Origin: an uncultured bacterium
GTDB taxonomy: Bacteria > Bacillota_I > Bacilli_A > RF39 > UBA660
NCBI GenBank assembly: GCA_949288625.1
Contig: CASEKZ010000091.1
Coordinates: 1-39,524 of the forward strand
Length of the DNA: 39,524 nucleotides
Reading direction: 5' to 3'
Shown: positions 11,611 through 19,118 of the stretch, in pieces
How positions within the stretch are numbered: position 1 is the stretch's first letter
Layout of the letters: every line of letters begins with the position of its first letter
Notes under the pieces: generated by a model
Database searches by the model: none
What the model was told of the DNA's origin: nothing
The model's input: only the letters and a program-made list of their open reading frames with translations
Program-made: the position numbers and the translations under genes

Positions 11611-11619
11611 TTGTTTTTT
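11591..11619. terminator. Bidirectional terminator shared by ftsH and the class A PBP gene
   Basis: A 13-bp perfect stem (11591-11603 with 11607-11619) surrounds a 3-base loop, with A6 on one side and T6 on the other, so it works in both directions. Both stop codons lie inside it: ftsH TAG at 11608-11610 and the minus-strand TAA at 11607-11609. Confidence 0.9.
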
Positions 11620-13544
11620 CTTTTATAACCTGGTTCTGTGCCCTTGACGTAGTATAATATTTTTTTTAATTTTGATTCATTAGTTGCTATTTTACCAGTT
11701 TCGGCATCAGTTAAAACGCCTATTACGTTATCCGGCTTTTCATACCAACTTTGTTCTTTTTCTCTTAAATAGTTTTCAATTGCATCAGCCCATATGTTTT
11801 TGGCATATTTATATTCCGTGCTTGATAATTTTCGGTTGTCATCATATCCGGTCCATACTCCAACAACAATATCGGGATTATATCCTATGGTCCATAAATC
11901 ATAGTCGGTGGTACCGCTTTTAACGGCGTATTTTTTGGTTAGCCTTGGTGCAATTGAAGCACATGTAGGTGCGGTGTAACTAGTAAGGGTTGTATCATAC
12001 GTATTTGAAAGTAATTCACTTAAAATATAAGTATATGACTTATTTAATATTTGTTCTTTTTTTTCATTATACTTATAAATTACGTTTCCACTTCCGTCTT
12101 CTACTTTTTTTATTAAGTGAGCATTTACGCTGTAGCCAGTATTTGCAAGCGTTGCATAACTGGTTACAAATTCTTTTATGCTAAGTTCATTGGTACCGAG
12201 TGGTAATGATGCATTAGCTTCTAATTTGCTTTTTATCCCCATTTTTTTGGCGTATTTTACAAGGGTTTCTTCACCTAGAAAAAAATGTGTTTTAATGGCA
12301 TAAATGTTATCTGAATAGGCTATTGCAAGAGCCATTGTTATTTTATCATTAGGATATATATCAGCATAATTACTAGGTGAATAAGTAAGTCCATTACCAA
12401 GTGAAAAAGTTGTGGGCTTACTTAAAAACGTGGTTGCAGCGGTAAGTCCATTTTCTAAAGCAGCATAATATAAGATTGGTTTCATCGTTGATCCTACTTG
12501 CCTTTTTGATTGTATAGCTCTATTGTATTGTGACTTTGAGTAATCTTTTCCACCTGCTAAAGCAATTATTTCCCCGTTGTTTGGATCCATCATGATAGCA
12601 GATACTTGCATTTCATCTTTCTTTTCTAAGTTGTTTTTAATACTTTCTTCTAATTTGGTTTGTGCGTTTACGTCTAGGGATGTATAAATTTTTAATCCTT
12701 CTTGTCTAATTGAATCATCACTTACTATTTTAAGTGATTCTAACTCTCTTATTACGGCATCTTGATAATACATTATTGTTGATAAGTTAAGATTTTCTTT
12801 TTTTCCGTAATAAGTTAATTTTACGTTTAATACATCGTTCATTTCTTTTTGTGAAATTACGCCATTATTAACCATGGATTGTAAAATTTGTTTTTGTCTT
12901 TTTTTCGCGGCTTTTTCATCATTTAATGGCGAGTAATTATTAGGTGATTTAGGTATTCCTGCTAGCATTGAGCTTTCTGCTAGCGTTAAATCTTTTGCGG
13001 ATTTATTAAAATAGTATAATGCTGCATTTTCGATACCTAATATTCCATTACCATAATTTATGGTGTTTAAGTATCCTTCTAGTATTTCGTCTTTTGAGTA
13101 TTGGGTTTCTAATTTAAATGCATACCAAGCTTCTTTGATTTTACGCTCCCAAGTTTTATCAAACGTTAAAAATAAGTTTCTAGCATATTGTTGAGTAATG
13201 GTTGATGCTCCTTCTTTTAAATCTTTTGATTTAATGTTAACAAGCGTAGATTTAATAATTCTTGGAATGTCGAATCCATTATGTTCATAAAAGTTCTTGT
13301 CTTCTGAATATATCGTTGCATTTATTAAATGCTTAGATATATCTTTTAATTTAATCCATTTTTTAGTTCCGTTATTTCCTTCATAAAAAGTTTTGCCGTC
13401 TTTATCATACATGTATATGCTATTAGAGTTTTCAATATCTATTTGGCTTCCGTATTTAGCACATAAAAATAAAATTGTGTAAAAAACACAGAAGATAATC
13501 ATTAAGGCGATTGCTATTTTACATATTAAATATATTTTTTTCAT
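11607..13544 (-). CDS. Class A penicillin-binding protein (bifunctional transglycosylase/transpeptidase)
   Basis: Polymerises glycan strands from lipid II and crosslinks the peptides at the outer face of the membrane; 645 residues. An N-terminal membrane anchor spans about residues 5-28. The GT51 domain shows EDKNFYEHNG (E81, D82), GASTITQQYARN (112-123), RKIKEAW and KDEILEGYLN. The transpeptidase domain has SxxK at 352-355 (STMK), SDN at 411-413 and KSGT at 542-545, so both activities look intact. The ATG at 13544 follows AAGG (13551-13554) by six bases. I found no convincing promoter in the short gap to the divergent ywiB-like gene. It runs against ftsH with a 4-base overlap. Closest named relatives are PbpF/PbpG/PBP1-like enzymes; which one cannot be told. 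Confidence 0.95.
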   Translation of the reverse strand: MKKIYLICKIAIALMIIFCVFYTILFLCAKYGSQIDIENSNSIYMYDKDGKTFYEGNNGTKKWIKLKDISKHLINATIYSEDKNFYEHNGFDIPRIIKSTLVNIKSKDLKEGASTITQQYARNLFLTFDKTWERKIKEAWYAFKLETQYSKDEILEGYLNTINYGNGILGIENAALYYFNKSAKDLTLAESSMLAGIPKSPNNYSPLNDEKAAKKRQKQILQSMVNNGVISQKEMNDVLNVKLTYYGKKENLNLSTIMYYQDAVIRELESLKIVSDDSIRQEGLKIYTSLDVNAQTKLEESIKNNLEKKDEMQVSAIMMDPNNGEIIALAGGKDYSKSQYNRAIQSKRQVGSTMKPILYYAALENGLTAATTFLSKPTTFSLGNGLTYSPSNYADIYPNDKITMALAIAYSDNIYAIKTHFFLGEETLVKYAKKMGIKSKLEANASLPLGTNELSIKEFVTSYATLANTGYSVNAHLIKKVEDGSGNVIYKYNEKKEQILNKSYTYILSELLSNTYDTTLTSYTAPTCASIAPRLTKKYAVKSGTTDYDLWTIGYNPDIVVGVWTGYDDNRKLSSTEYKYAKNIWADAIENYLREKEQSWYEKPDNVIGVLTDAETGKIATNESKLKKILYYVKGTEPGYKRKNN

Positions 13545-13602
13545 GATTCGCCTTCTTTCTAATTTTAGTATTTGTAAAAGTTGTTAAAATATAATTATTT
13601 TG

Positions 13603-13631
13603 TTGACCTTTTTTATTTTATATGCTATATT
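13603..13631 (+). promoter_or_regulatory. SigmaA-type promoter for the DUF1934-argS operon
   Basis: The -35 TTGACC (13603-13608), a 17-base spacer and -10 TATATT (13626-13631) lie 30 bases before the ATG at 13662. It should drive at least DUF1934, argS, rpoE and prfA, which are packed with almost no gaps. Confidence 0.7.
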
Positions 13632-13661
13632 GTTGCTAGAAAAATTTTAAGGGTGTTTTTT

Positions 13662-14036
13662 ATGTCTAAAATTATCATTAATCATGAGGTAATATCAAGT
13701 GAGAATAAATCTTTATTAAATGAAGTAAATGCATTGAAAAAAGATGATGAAATAACTTATTTTGATAACGGTATTAAAATAAGTTTAAAACTAATAAAGA
13801 ATAAGATATTACTTACAAGAGAAAATGATAAGTTTAAAATAAACTTAGAATTTGAAGAAAATAAAAACTTGGTAACAAACTATGTTATTAAGGATATGGG
13901 AATAAGTGTAAAGCTTGAAACTAAAACTAAAAAAGTAATCATAAAAGATGAGAGTATTTATGTTTCTTATGACCTTTTTATGAATGATTCTTTTAGTGAT
14001 AGCTTTACTTATAAATTGGAATGGAGAGATTTATAA
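13662..14036 (+). CDS. DUF1934 family (YwiB-like) protein
   Basis: A 124-residue small beta-rich protein of unknown biochemical role. It is assigned mainly by context: the order ywiB-argS-rpoE is found in B. subtilis, and size and strand-rich pattern (MSKIIINHEVISSENK, ITYFDNGIKISLKLIKNKI, YKLEWRDL) fit DUF1934, which has a calycin-like beta-barrel. The ATG at 13662 sits six bases after AAGGGTG (13649-13655); a longer reading from 13581 would begin upstream of the -35 element and has no ribosome binding site. The stop shares one base with the argS start (TAATG), so argS translation is coupled to it. Confidence 0.75.
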   Translation: MSKIIINHEVISSENKSLLNEVNALKKDDEITYFDNGIKISLKLIKNKILLTRENDKFKINLEFEENKNLVTNYVIKDMGISVKLETKTKKVIIKDESIYVSYDLFMNDSFSDSFTYKLEWRDL

Positions 14037-15664
14037 TGAATCTAAAGCATGATATAAAAGATTTGATTTACAACGTATTAAACGAGTTAGAAATATCATT
14101 TTATAAAGAAAACGTGGTTGTAGAAGTGCCTAAAAAAAGGGAAAATGGTGATTTCTCAAGTAACGTTGCGATGCAGCTTTCACGAGTTATAAAACGTAAT
14201 CCAAATTTAATTGCACAGGATATTAAAACTTGTTTGGAAAAAAATGATAACGTTTTAAAAGTTGAAGTGGCTGGACCAGGTTTTATTAATATTTTCTTAA
14301 AAGATAAATATGTTTTTAGTGGTATTGCAAATGTTATTACGAAAAAAGATGATTACGGAAAAGTTAATATTGGTAATGGTAAAAAAATTAATATTGAGTT
14401 TGTAAGTGCGAATCCTACCGGCATTTTACATTTGGGTACTGCTCGTGGTGCAGCTTACGGAATGAATTTATCAAACATTCTTTCCTTTGCGGGTTATAAC
14501 GTTACTAAAGAGTATTACGTAAACGATGCTGGTAATCAGATCAATAACCTTGGAGCATCTATTTTAGAAAGATATAAAGGGTTGTGTGGTATGGAAGAAA
14601 ACATGCCGGAAGATGGTTATTATGGGGATGAAATAATTGATGTTGCAAAAATAATTTACGAAAAATATAATGATAAGAAGTTAGAGGAAAGTTTGGAATA
14701 TTTTAAAATGGTTGGAGTAAATTATTTACTTAGCATAATTAAAACTGATTTAAATGATTTTGGGGTACATTTTGACGTTTGGACTAGTGAAAAAGACATT
14801 CGTAATAAAGGAAGGATACAAGAGTCTTTAAGAATACTAGATGAAAAGGGATTAATTTATAAAAAAGATGATGCTGTTTTCTTAAAAACTACCGAATATG
14901 GTGATGATAAAGACAGGGTATTAATAAAAAAAGATAAAAGTTATACTTATCTTGTCCCTGATATTGCTTATCACTTGGATAAGTTTGATAGGGGTTTTGA
15001 TGAGTTGATAGATGTTTTTGGAGCGGATCATCATGGATATGTTTCAAGGCTTAAAGCAAGTATTGAAGCATTGGGATATGATAAGAATAAGTTAGAGATA
15101 AGATTGCTTCAAATGGTTAAGCTTCTTCGTGATGGAAAAGTTGTTAAGATGAGCAAACGCACTGGAGGTAATGTTACCATTAGAGAATTAGTAGATGAGA
15201 TTGGTAAGGATGCTGCTAGGTATTTTTTTGCAATGAGGTCACTTGATGGACAAATGGACTTTGATATTAACTTAGCGCTTAAACAATCTAATGAAAACCC
15301 ACTATTTTACGTGGAGTATGCGCATGCTAGAATATGTTCAATCTTAAATGATGCAAAACAAAGAAAAGTACCAATTGCTACTAATGTATTAACAATAAAC
15401 GATGAGGATTCAAAGGCACTTGCTCTTAAAGTTTATGAGTTTACTGACGTAGTTGAGGTGGCTGCTATAAAAAAAGAGCCACACTTAATTACTAATTATG
15501 TGTATGAACTTGCGGGTTTGTTCCATAATTATTATGGTAAACATAGAATATTAACTGATGATATTAAAGATTCGTCAGAAAGATTAAGCTTAGTAAAAGC
15601 TGTTCAAATTACAATAAAGAACGCTTTAAGACTCATAGGTGTTAAAGCAATGGATAAAATGTAG
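14036..15664 (+). CDS. argS: Arginyl-tRNA synthetase
   Basis: Charges tRNA(Arg) with arginine; class I enzyme of 542 residues. The N-terminal additional domain ends with KRENGDFSSNVAMQLSR. The HIGH-type signature is H132-L-G-T (in SANPTGILHLGTARGAAYG) and the KMSKS-type loop is KMSKR (371-375). The C-terminal DALR anticodon domain begins at ENPLFYVEYAHARICSIL. I chose the ATG at 14036 because it overlaps the upstream stop (TAATG) with GGAGAG eight bases before; an in-frame ATG at 14021 lies inside that ribosome binding region. No T-box leader exists before the operon, since promoter and first start codon are only about 30 bases apart. Confidence 0.97.
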   Translation: MNLKHDIKDLIYNVLNELEISFYKENVVVEVPKKRENGDFSSNVAMQLSRVIKRNPNLIAQDIKTCLEKNDNVLKVEVAGPGFINIFLKDKYVFSGIANVITKKDDYGKVNIGNGKKINIEFVSANPTGILHLGTARGAAYGMNLSNILSFAGYNVTKEYYVNDAGNQINNLGASILERYKGLCGMEENMPEDGYYGDEIIDVAKIIYEKYNDKKLEESLEYFKMVGVNYLLSIIKTDLNDFGVHFDVWTSEKDIRNKGRIQESLRILDEKGLIYKKDDAVFLKTTEYGDDKDRVLIKKDKSYTYLVPDIAYHLDKFDRGFDELIDVFGADHHGYVSRLKASIEALGYDKNKLEIRLLQMVKLLRDGKVVKMSKRTGGNVTIRELVDEIGKDAARYFFAMRSLDGQMDFDINLALKQSNENPLFYVEYAHARICSILNDAKQRKVPIATNVLTINDEDSKALALKVYEFTDVVEVAAIKKEPHLITNYVYELAGLFHNYYGKHRILTDDIKDSSERLSLVKAVQITIKNALRLIGVKAMDKM

Positions 15665-15676
15665 GAGGAAATAATT

Positions 15677-16117
15677 ATGAACGTAAGAAAAATGCCTTTA
15701 GAGGAGTTAGAATTATTATCTTATGCGGATATTGCATATGAACTTTTAAAATTAGATAAAAAACCAATGACAACCCCAGTATTGTTTAAAGAGACTTGTG
15801 AGTTATTACAAATTGATGATGATACTATGTATGAACTTATTGGTGATTTTTATACTACTTTAACAACTGATAAGAGATTTGTTCTTTTAGATAACGCCGA
15901 GTGGGATTTAAGAGAGTTTCACGTGATAAAACCAATCGTGGATGATGATGACGATGAGGATGAAGAAACGATTGATGAAGATGAAAAAGACGAAGAAGAA
16001 TTAGAGGAAACAGAAGATGAAGTGGTTGCTGATGATTCGGAAGATTTTGATGATACAAGTGAAATGGATGACTTAGGTGATTTAGCAATCGTAGATGAAG
16101 AAGAATTAGAGGAATAA
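15677..16117 (+). CDS. rpoE: DNA-directed RNA polymerase delta subunit
   Basis: Gram-positive accessory subunit that speeds RNA polymerase recycling and affects initiation; 146 residues. The N-terminal HARE-HTH domain (residues about 1-80, MPLEELELLSYADIAYELL and TTLTTDKRFVLLDNAEWDLRE) is followed by an almost purely acidic tail of about 60 residues rich in Asp/Glu, the usual delta arrangement. AGGAGG (15663-15668) overlaps the argS stop codon and lies eight bases before the ATG. prfA starts one base after the stop. Confidence 0.93.
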   Translation: MNVRKMPLEELELLSYADIAYELLKLDKKPMTTPVLFKETCELLQIDDDTMYELIGDFYTTLTTDKRFVLLDNAEWDLREFHVIKPIVDDDDDEDEETIDEDEKDEEELEETEDEVVADDSEDFDDTSEMDDLGDLAIVDEEELEE

Positions 16118-16118
16118 C

Positions 16119-17174
16119 ATGTTTGAACGACTAGAAGCTATAAAAGCAAGAAATGATTTTATAACTAAAGAATTAACTAAACCTGAGGTTATAAGTGACG
16201 TTGCTAAAACCACAAAATTATCTAAGGAACAAGCTGATTTATCAGAAATAATAGATTGTTATAATGAGTATTTAAAGGCGAAAAGTGATTATGAAGAAGC
16301 AAAGGAGCTAGCTAATGACCCAGAATTAGGTGACTTAGCAAGGCAAGAAGAAGAAAATGAATTGGCAAAGCAAAAGGAACTTGAAAAGAAGTTAGAGATC
16401 TTATTATTGCCAAAAGATCCTAATGATGGAAAAAACATAATTGTTGAGATAAGGGGAGCTGCCGGAGGAGATGAAGCAAATATTTTTGCTGGTGATTTAT
16501 ATAGCATGTATGTAAAATATGCTGAAAACCAAGGCTTTATGGTGGAAAACTTAGGAAGCACACCAGGAGCATCTGGTGGGTATTCTGAAATATCTTTTAT
16601 GGTAAAGGGTAAAAACGTATATTCAAAATTAAAGTATGAATCAGGTGCACATCGTGTTCAACGGGTACCAGCAACGGAATCACAAGGAAGAGTGCATACT
16701 TCAACTGCAACCGTACTTGTTATGCCAGAGGTTGACGATGTTGATTTTGATTTGGATATGAATGATGTTAGAATAGATATTACAAGGGCCTCTGGTAATG
16801 GCGGGCAGGGTGTTAACACAACTGATTCTGCCGTTAGACTTACTCATATTCCAACTGGAATAGTTGTTTATTCACAAACCGAAAGAAGTCAAATAAAAAA
16901 TAAAGAGAAGGGACTTAAAATTTTAAAATCAAGGATTTATGATTTGAAAATGAGGGAGCAAGAAAAAGAAATTGGAGCAGAAAGAAGAAGTAAAATTGGT
17001 ACCGGAGATCGCTCTGAAAAAATAAGAACGTATAACTACCCGCAAAACAGGGTAACGGATCATCGAATTGGTTATACTACTAATTCTTTGGATAGGGTTA
17101 TGAATGGTAAACTAGATGACATAATTGAAGCTTTAATAACCGAGGATCAAAGAAGAAAGTTGGCGGGAGAATAA
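16119..17174 (+). CDS. prfA: Peptide chain release factor 1
   Basis: Releases finished proteins at UAA and UAG codons; 351 residues. The PxT codon-recognition motif that marks RF1 is P184-A-T186, and the GGQ motif that triggers hydrolysis is 228-230 (ASGNGGQGVNTTDSAV). RF1 reads all but one of the stop codons in this window. The start overlaps the end of rpoE: TTAGAGGA (16106-16113) serves as its binding site. The gene for the methylase that modifies its GGQ glutamine, prmC, is the next gene. Confidence 0.97.
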   Translation: MFERLEAIKARNDFITKELTKPEVISDVAKTTKLSKEQADLSEIIDCYNEYLKAKSDYEEAKELANDPELGDLARQEEENELAKQKELEKKLEILLLPKDPNDGKNIIVEIRGAAGGDEANIFAGDLYSMYVKYAENQGFMVENLGSTPGASGGYSEISFMVKGKNVYSKLKYESGAHRVQRVPATESQGRVHTSTATVLVMPEVDDVDFDLDMNDVRIDITRASGNGGQGVNTTDSAVRLTHIPTGIVVYSQTERSQIKNKEKGLKILKSRIYDLKMREQEKEIGAERRSKIGTGDRSEKIRTYNYPQNRVTDHRIGYTTNSLDRVMNGKLDDIIEALITEDQRRKLAGE

Positions 17175-17190
17175 TTTTTCTGCCGTTTTT
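17162..17190 (+). terminator. Putative terminator or attenuator between prfA and prmC
   Basis: A 9-bp stem with several G-T pairs, GGCGGGAGA (17162-17170) with TTTTCTGCC (about 17176-17184), is followed by T5. It overlaps the prfA stop codon. The wobble pairs make it weak, so partial read-through to prmC is likely. Confidence 0.45.
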
Positions 17191-17214
17191 GCTTTTATAG
17201 TAAAGGAATATAAC

Positions 17215-17931
17215 ATGAGAAAAGAAATAGAATATTTAAAAAAATATTATAATGGTAATTTAAGTGATGCGATAAAAAGATTAGAACGTGGTGAAGCGGT
17301 TCAATATATTGTTGGTAACGTTGATTTTTATGGTTATGAGTTAGTGGTTAATAAAAACGTTTTAATACCAAGGCGTGAAACAGAAGAGCTAGTAGAAGAA
17401 GTAATAAGGCGAAGTAAACGTTTTTTAAACCCTATCATAATAGATGTTGGAACGGGCTCTGGAGCCATTGCAATTAGTTTATCAAAAGAGCTAGGTATAA
17501 GTGTATACGCATCGGATATTAGTAAAAAGGCTTTAGAAGTGGCTTTAAAAAACGCAACTAAAATAAATGCTGACGTAGTTTTTTTTAAGGGTGACATGCT
17601 AAAACCTTATATAAATAAAAAAATAAAAGTAGACATAATTGTAAGTAATCCACCATATATAAAAGAATATGAGGAAATTGAGGACGTTGTTAAAAATAAT
17701 GAGCCAAAAATAGCTTTGTATGCAAAGAATGATGGACTTGAATATTATGAAAATATTTTAAAAAACGCTAAATATGTATTAAATGATGAGTTTTTAATTG
17801 CTTTTGAAATAGGATCGGATCAAAGTGAAGATGTCAAAGCTTTAGCCATAAAGTATTTAGAAAATGTAAAAGTCGAAACTAAAAAGGATTTGTCTGGTAA
17901 AAACAGGTTTGTTTTTGTATATAATTATTAA
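17215..17931 (+). CDS. prmC: Release factor glutamine methyltransferase
   Basis: Methylates the glutamine of the GGQ motif in release factors, using S-adenosylmethionine; 238 residues, shorter than typical (about 280) because the N-terminal helical domain is reduced. The N-terminal part retains RLERGEAVQYIVGNVDFYG, IPRRETEELVEEV follows, the SAM-binding glycine motif is DVGTGSGAIAISL, and the catalytic NPPY is residues 145-148. AAAGGA (17202-17207) is seven bases before the ATG. It follows prfA, its substrate gene, as in many bacteria. Confidence 0.95.
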   Translation: MRKEIEYLKKYYNGNLSDAIKRLERGEAVQYIVGNVDFYGYELVVNKNVLIPRRETEELVEEVIRRSKRFLNPIIIDVGTGSGAIAISLSKELGISVYASDISKKALEVALKNATKINADVVFFKGDMLKPYINKKIKVDIIVSNPPYIKEYEEIEDVVKNNEPKIALYAKNDGLEYYENILKNAKYVLNDEFLIAFEIGSDQSEDVKALAIKYLENVKVETKKDLSGKNRFVFVYNY

Positions 17932-17933
17932 AT

Positions 17934-17964
17934 ATCACTCACTAAATAATAGAGGGTGATTTTT
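17934..17964 (+). promoter_or_regulatory. Hairpin holding the spoIIR ribosome binding site
   Basis: ATCACTC (17934-17940) can pair with GGGTGAT (17954-17960), and T4 follows. The GAGGGTG used for spoIIR translation is inside the 3' arm. It could act as a weak terminator of prmC or hide the ribosome binding site. The 13-base loop makes it only moderately stable. Confidence 0.4.
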
Positions 17965-17966
17965 AT

Positions 17967-18503
17967 ATGAAAAAAACTAAAATTATTATTGTTATACTTG
18001 CGTTATTAAGTGTGGTATTTACATATGGAAATTATAAAAGCCAAGAAGATGTAAAAATACCAGATTCAGCTATAAGGTTTCGGGTACTTGCAAATAGTAA
18101 TTCACCTCGGGATCAAAAAATAAAACAAGATATTGCAAACAAGATGCAAAATGAGTTATATATGCTTTTAAAAAGTTCAAGGAATATTAATGAGGCTCGC
18201 GGGCTTATTACCGATAACATGGATAATTTTAATAATCTTTTAAAAGAGGAAACAAAAGATTTAAAATACTCTTACACCATAGATTATGGATTGCATGAGT
18301 TTCCTGAAAAAACTTATAAGGGTGTTACGTATGATGCTGGATATTATGAGTCTTTACTAGTAACTTTAGGAGAAGGTAAGGGGGATAATTGGTGGTGCGT
18401 TTTGTTTCCGCCACTATGCTTATTAGAAGCAGAAGAAAAAGCAAATTCAGATGAAGTAGAATATAAATCTTTTATAAAAGAGATAATAGAAAAATATTTT
18501 TAA
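17967..18503 (+). CDS. spoIIR: Stage II sporulation protein R
   Basis: In spore formers SpoIIR is made in the forespore, exported, and triggers SpoIIGA to process pro-sigmaE in the mother cell. This product has 178 residues, an N-terminal signal/anchor segment (about residues 4-21) and the family blocks AIRFRVLANSNSPRDQKIKQ and GEGKGDNWWCVLFPPLCL. The order prfA-prmC-spoIIR is the same as in B. subtilis, supporting the call. The Shine-Dalgarno GAGGGTG lies in a small hairpin. No sigmaF-type promoter was convincing, but I could only look by eye. Its presence suggests an ability, or recent ancestry, of sporulation. Confidence 0.92.
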   Translation: MKKTKIIIVILALLSVVFTYGNYKSQEDVKIPDSAIRFRVLANSNSPRDQKIKQDIANKMQNELYMLLKSSRNINEARGLITDNMDNFNNLLKEETKDLKYSYTIDYGLHEFPEKTYKGVTYDAGYYESLLVTLGEGKGDNWWCVLFPPLCLLEAEEKANSDEVEYKSFIKEIIEKYF

Positions 18504-18541
18504 AGTTAATGTAATAATATAATGTAGGAAGGTGATAACTC

Positions 18542-19069
18542 ATCATAAGCATTATATTAATTGCGGTAAGTCTTAGCATGGATGCCTTTTCTCTTTCTTT
18601 AACGTATGGCATAAATAATACAAAATTTAAAACTATTATAATTACTGCATCAATGGTTGGTTTATTTCATTTTTTTATGCCTTTAATAGGAAATTTTGTA
18701 GGCATTCCGTTATTTGAATACACGATTATTAAACCAAAATATGTTTTGTTTTTTGTGTTTTTATTATTATCTATTGATATGTTTATTCATTTTTTTGAAG
18801 AAAAGCCAAAAATAAGGGTTTTAAACGTAATTGGTACTTTATTTTTTGCTGTGTCAGTAAGCTTTGATAGTTTTTCGGTAGGATTAGGGCTTAGGTATAT
18901 TTATGATAATATTTTAGTTGCCTTATTTATTTTTTGTATTATAAGTGCTATTTTTACATGTATGGGTTTTTGGCTTGGTAAAAAGTTATCAGAGAAAATA
19001 GGAAAGTATTCTTTCTTGGTGGGTAGTGTTGTCTTATTTCTTTATTCAATATGGATATTGACAAAATAA
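18542..19069 (+). CDS. MntP-like putative manganese efflux protein (start codon unclear)
   Basis: Small polytopic membrane protein with two MntP-type repeats. Repeat one has LSMDAFSLSLTYG and a helix with GLFHFFMPLIGNFVG; repeat two has VSFDSFSVGLGL and FTCMGFWLGKKL. Both repeats retain their Asp. About six hydrophobic helices are visible. The first ATG (18578) would remove half of helix one. The frame is open back to 18539, and AGGAAGGTG (18526-18534) points to initiation near 18542 (ATC) or 18545 (ATA), giving a normal N-terminus; no ATG, GTG or TTG is available there. I annotate from 18542, with 18578 as the conventional alternative. B. subtilis also has the MntP gene close to spoIIR. Substrate is inferred from the family. 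Confidence 0.75.
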   Translation: MISIILIAVSLSMDAFSLSLTYGINNTKFKTIIITASMVGLFHFFMPLIGNFVGIPLFEYTIIKPKYVLFFVFLLLSIDMFIHFFEEKPKIRVLNVIGTLFFAVSVSFDSFSVGLGLRYIYDNILVALFIFCIISAIFTCMGFWLGKKLSEKIGKYSFLVGSVVLFLYSIWILTK

Positions 19070-19086
19070 AAAAATAGTGTTAACAT
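19058..19086 (+). promoter_or_regulatory. SigmaA-type promoter for the 471-aa protein
   Basis: TTGACA (19058-19063), a 17-base spacer and TAACAT (19081-19086) overlap the last codons of the MntP-like gene. Confidence 0.65.
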
Positions 19087-19118
19087 ATATGGCATTCAAT
19101 CAAAAGGGGGAATTTTGA

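Noticed and set aside
13603..13661. T-box riboswitch for argS
   Set aside because: Only about 30 bases separate the -10 element from the first start codon of the operon, too short for a T-box, and there is no specifier or antiterminator sequence.
18504..18541. Manganese riboswitch (yybP-ykoY type) before the MntP-like gene
   Set aside because: The gap is only 38 bases, far too short for that fold.
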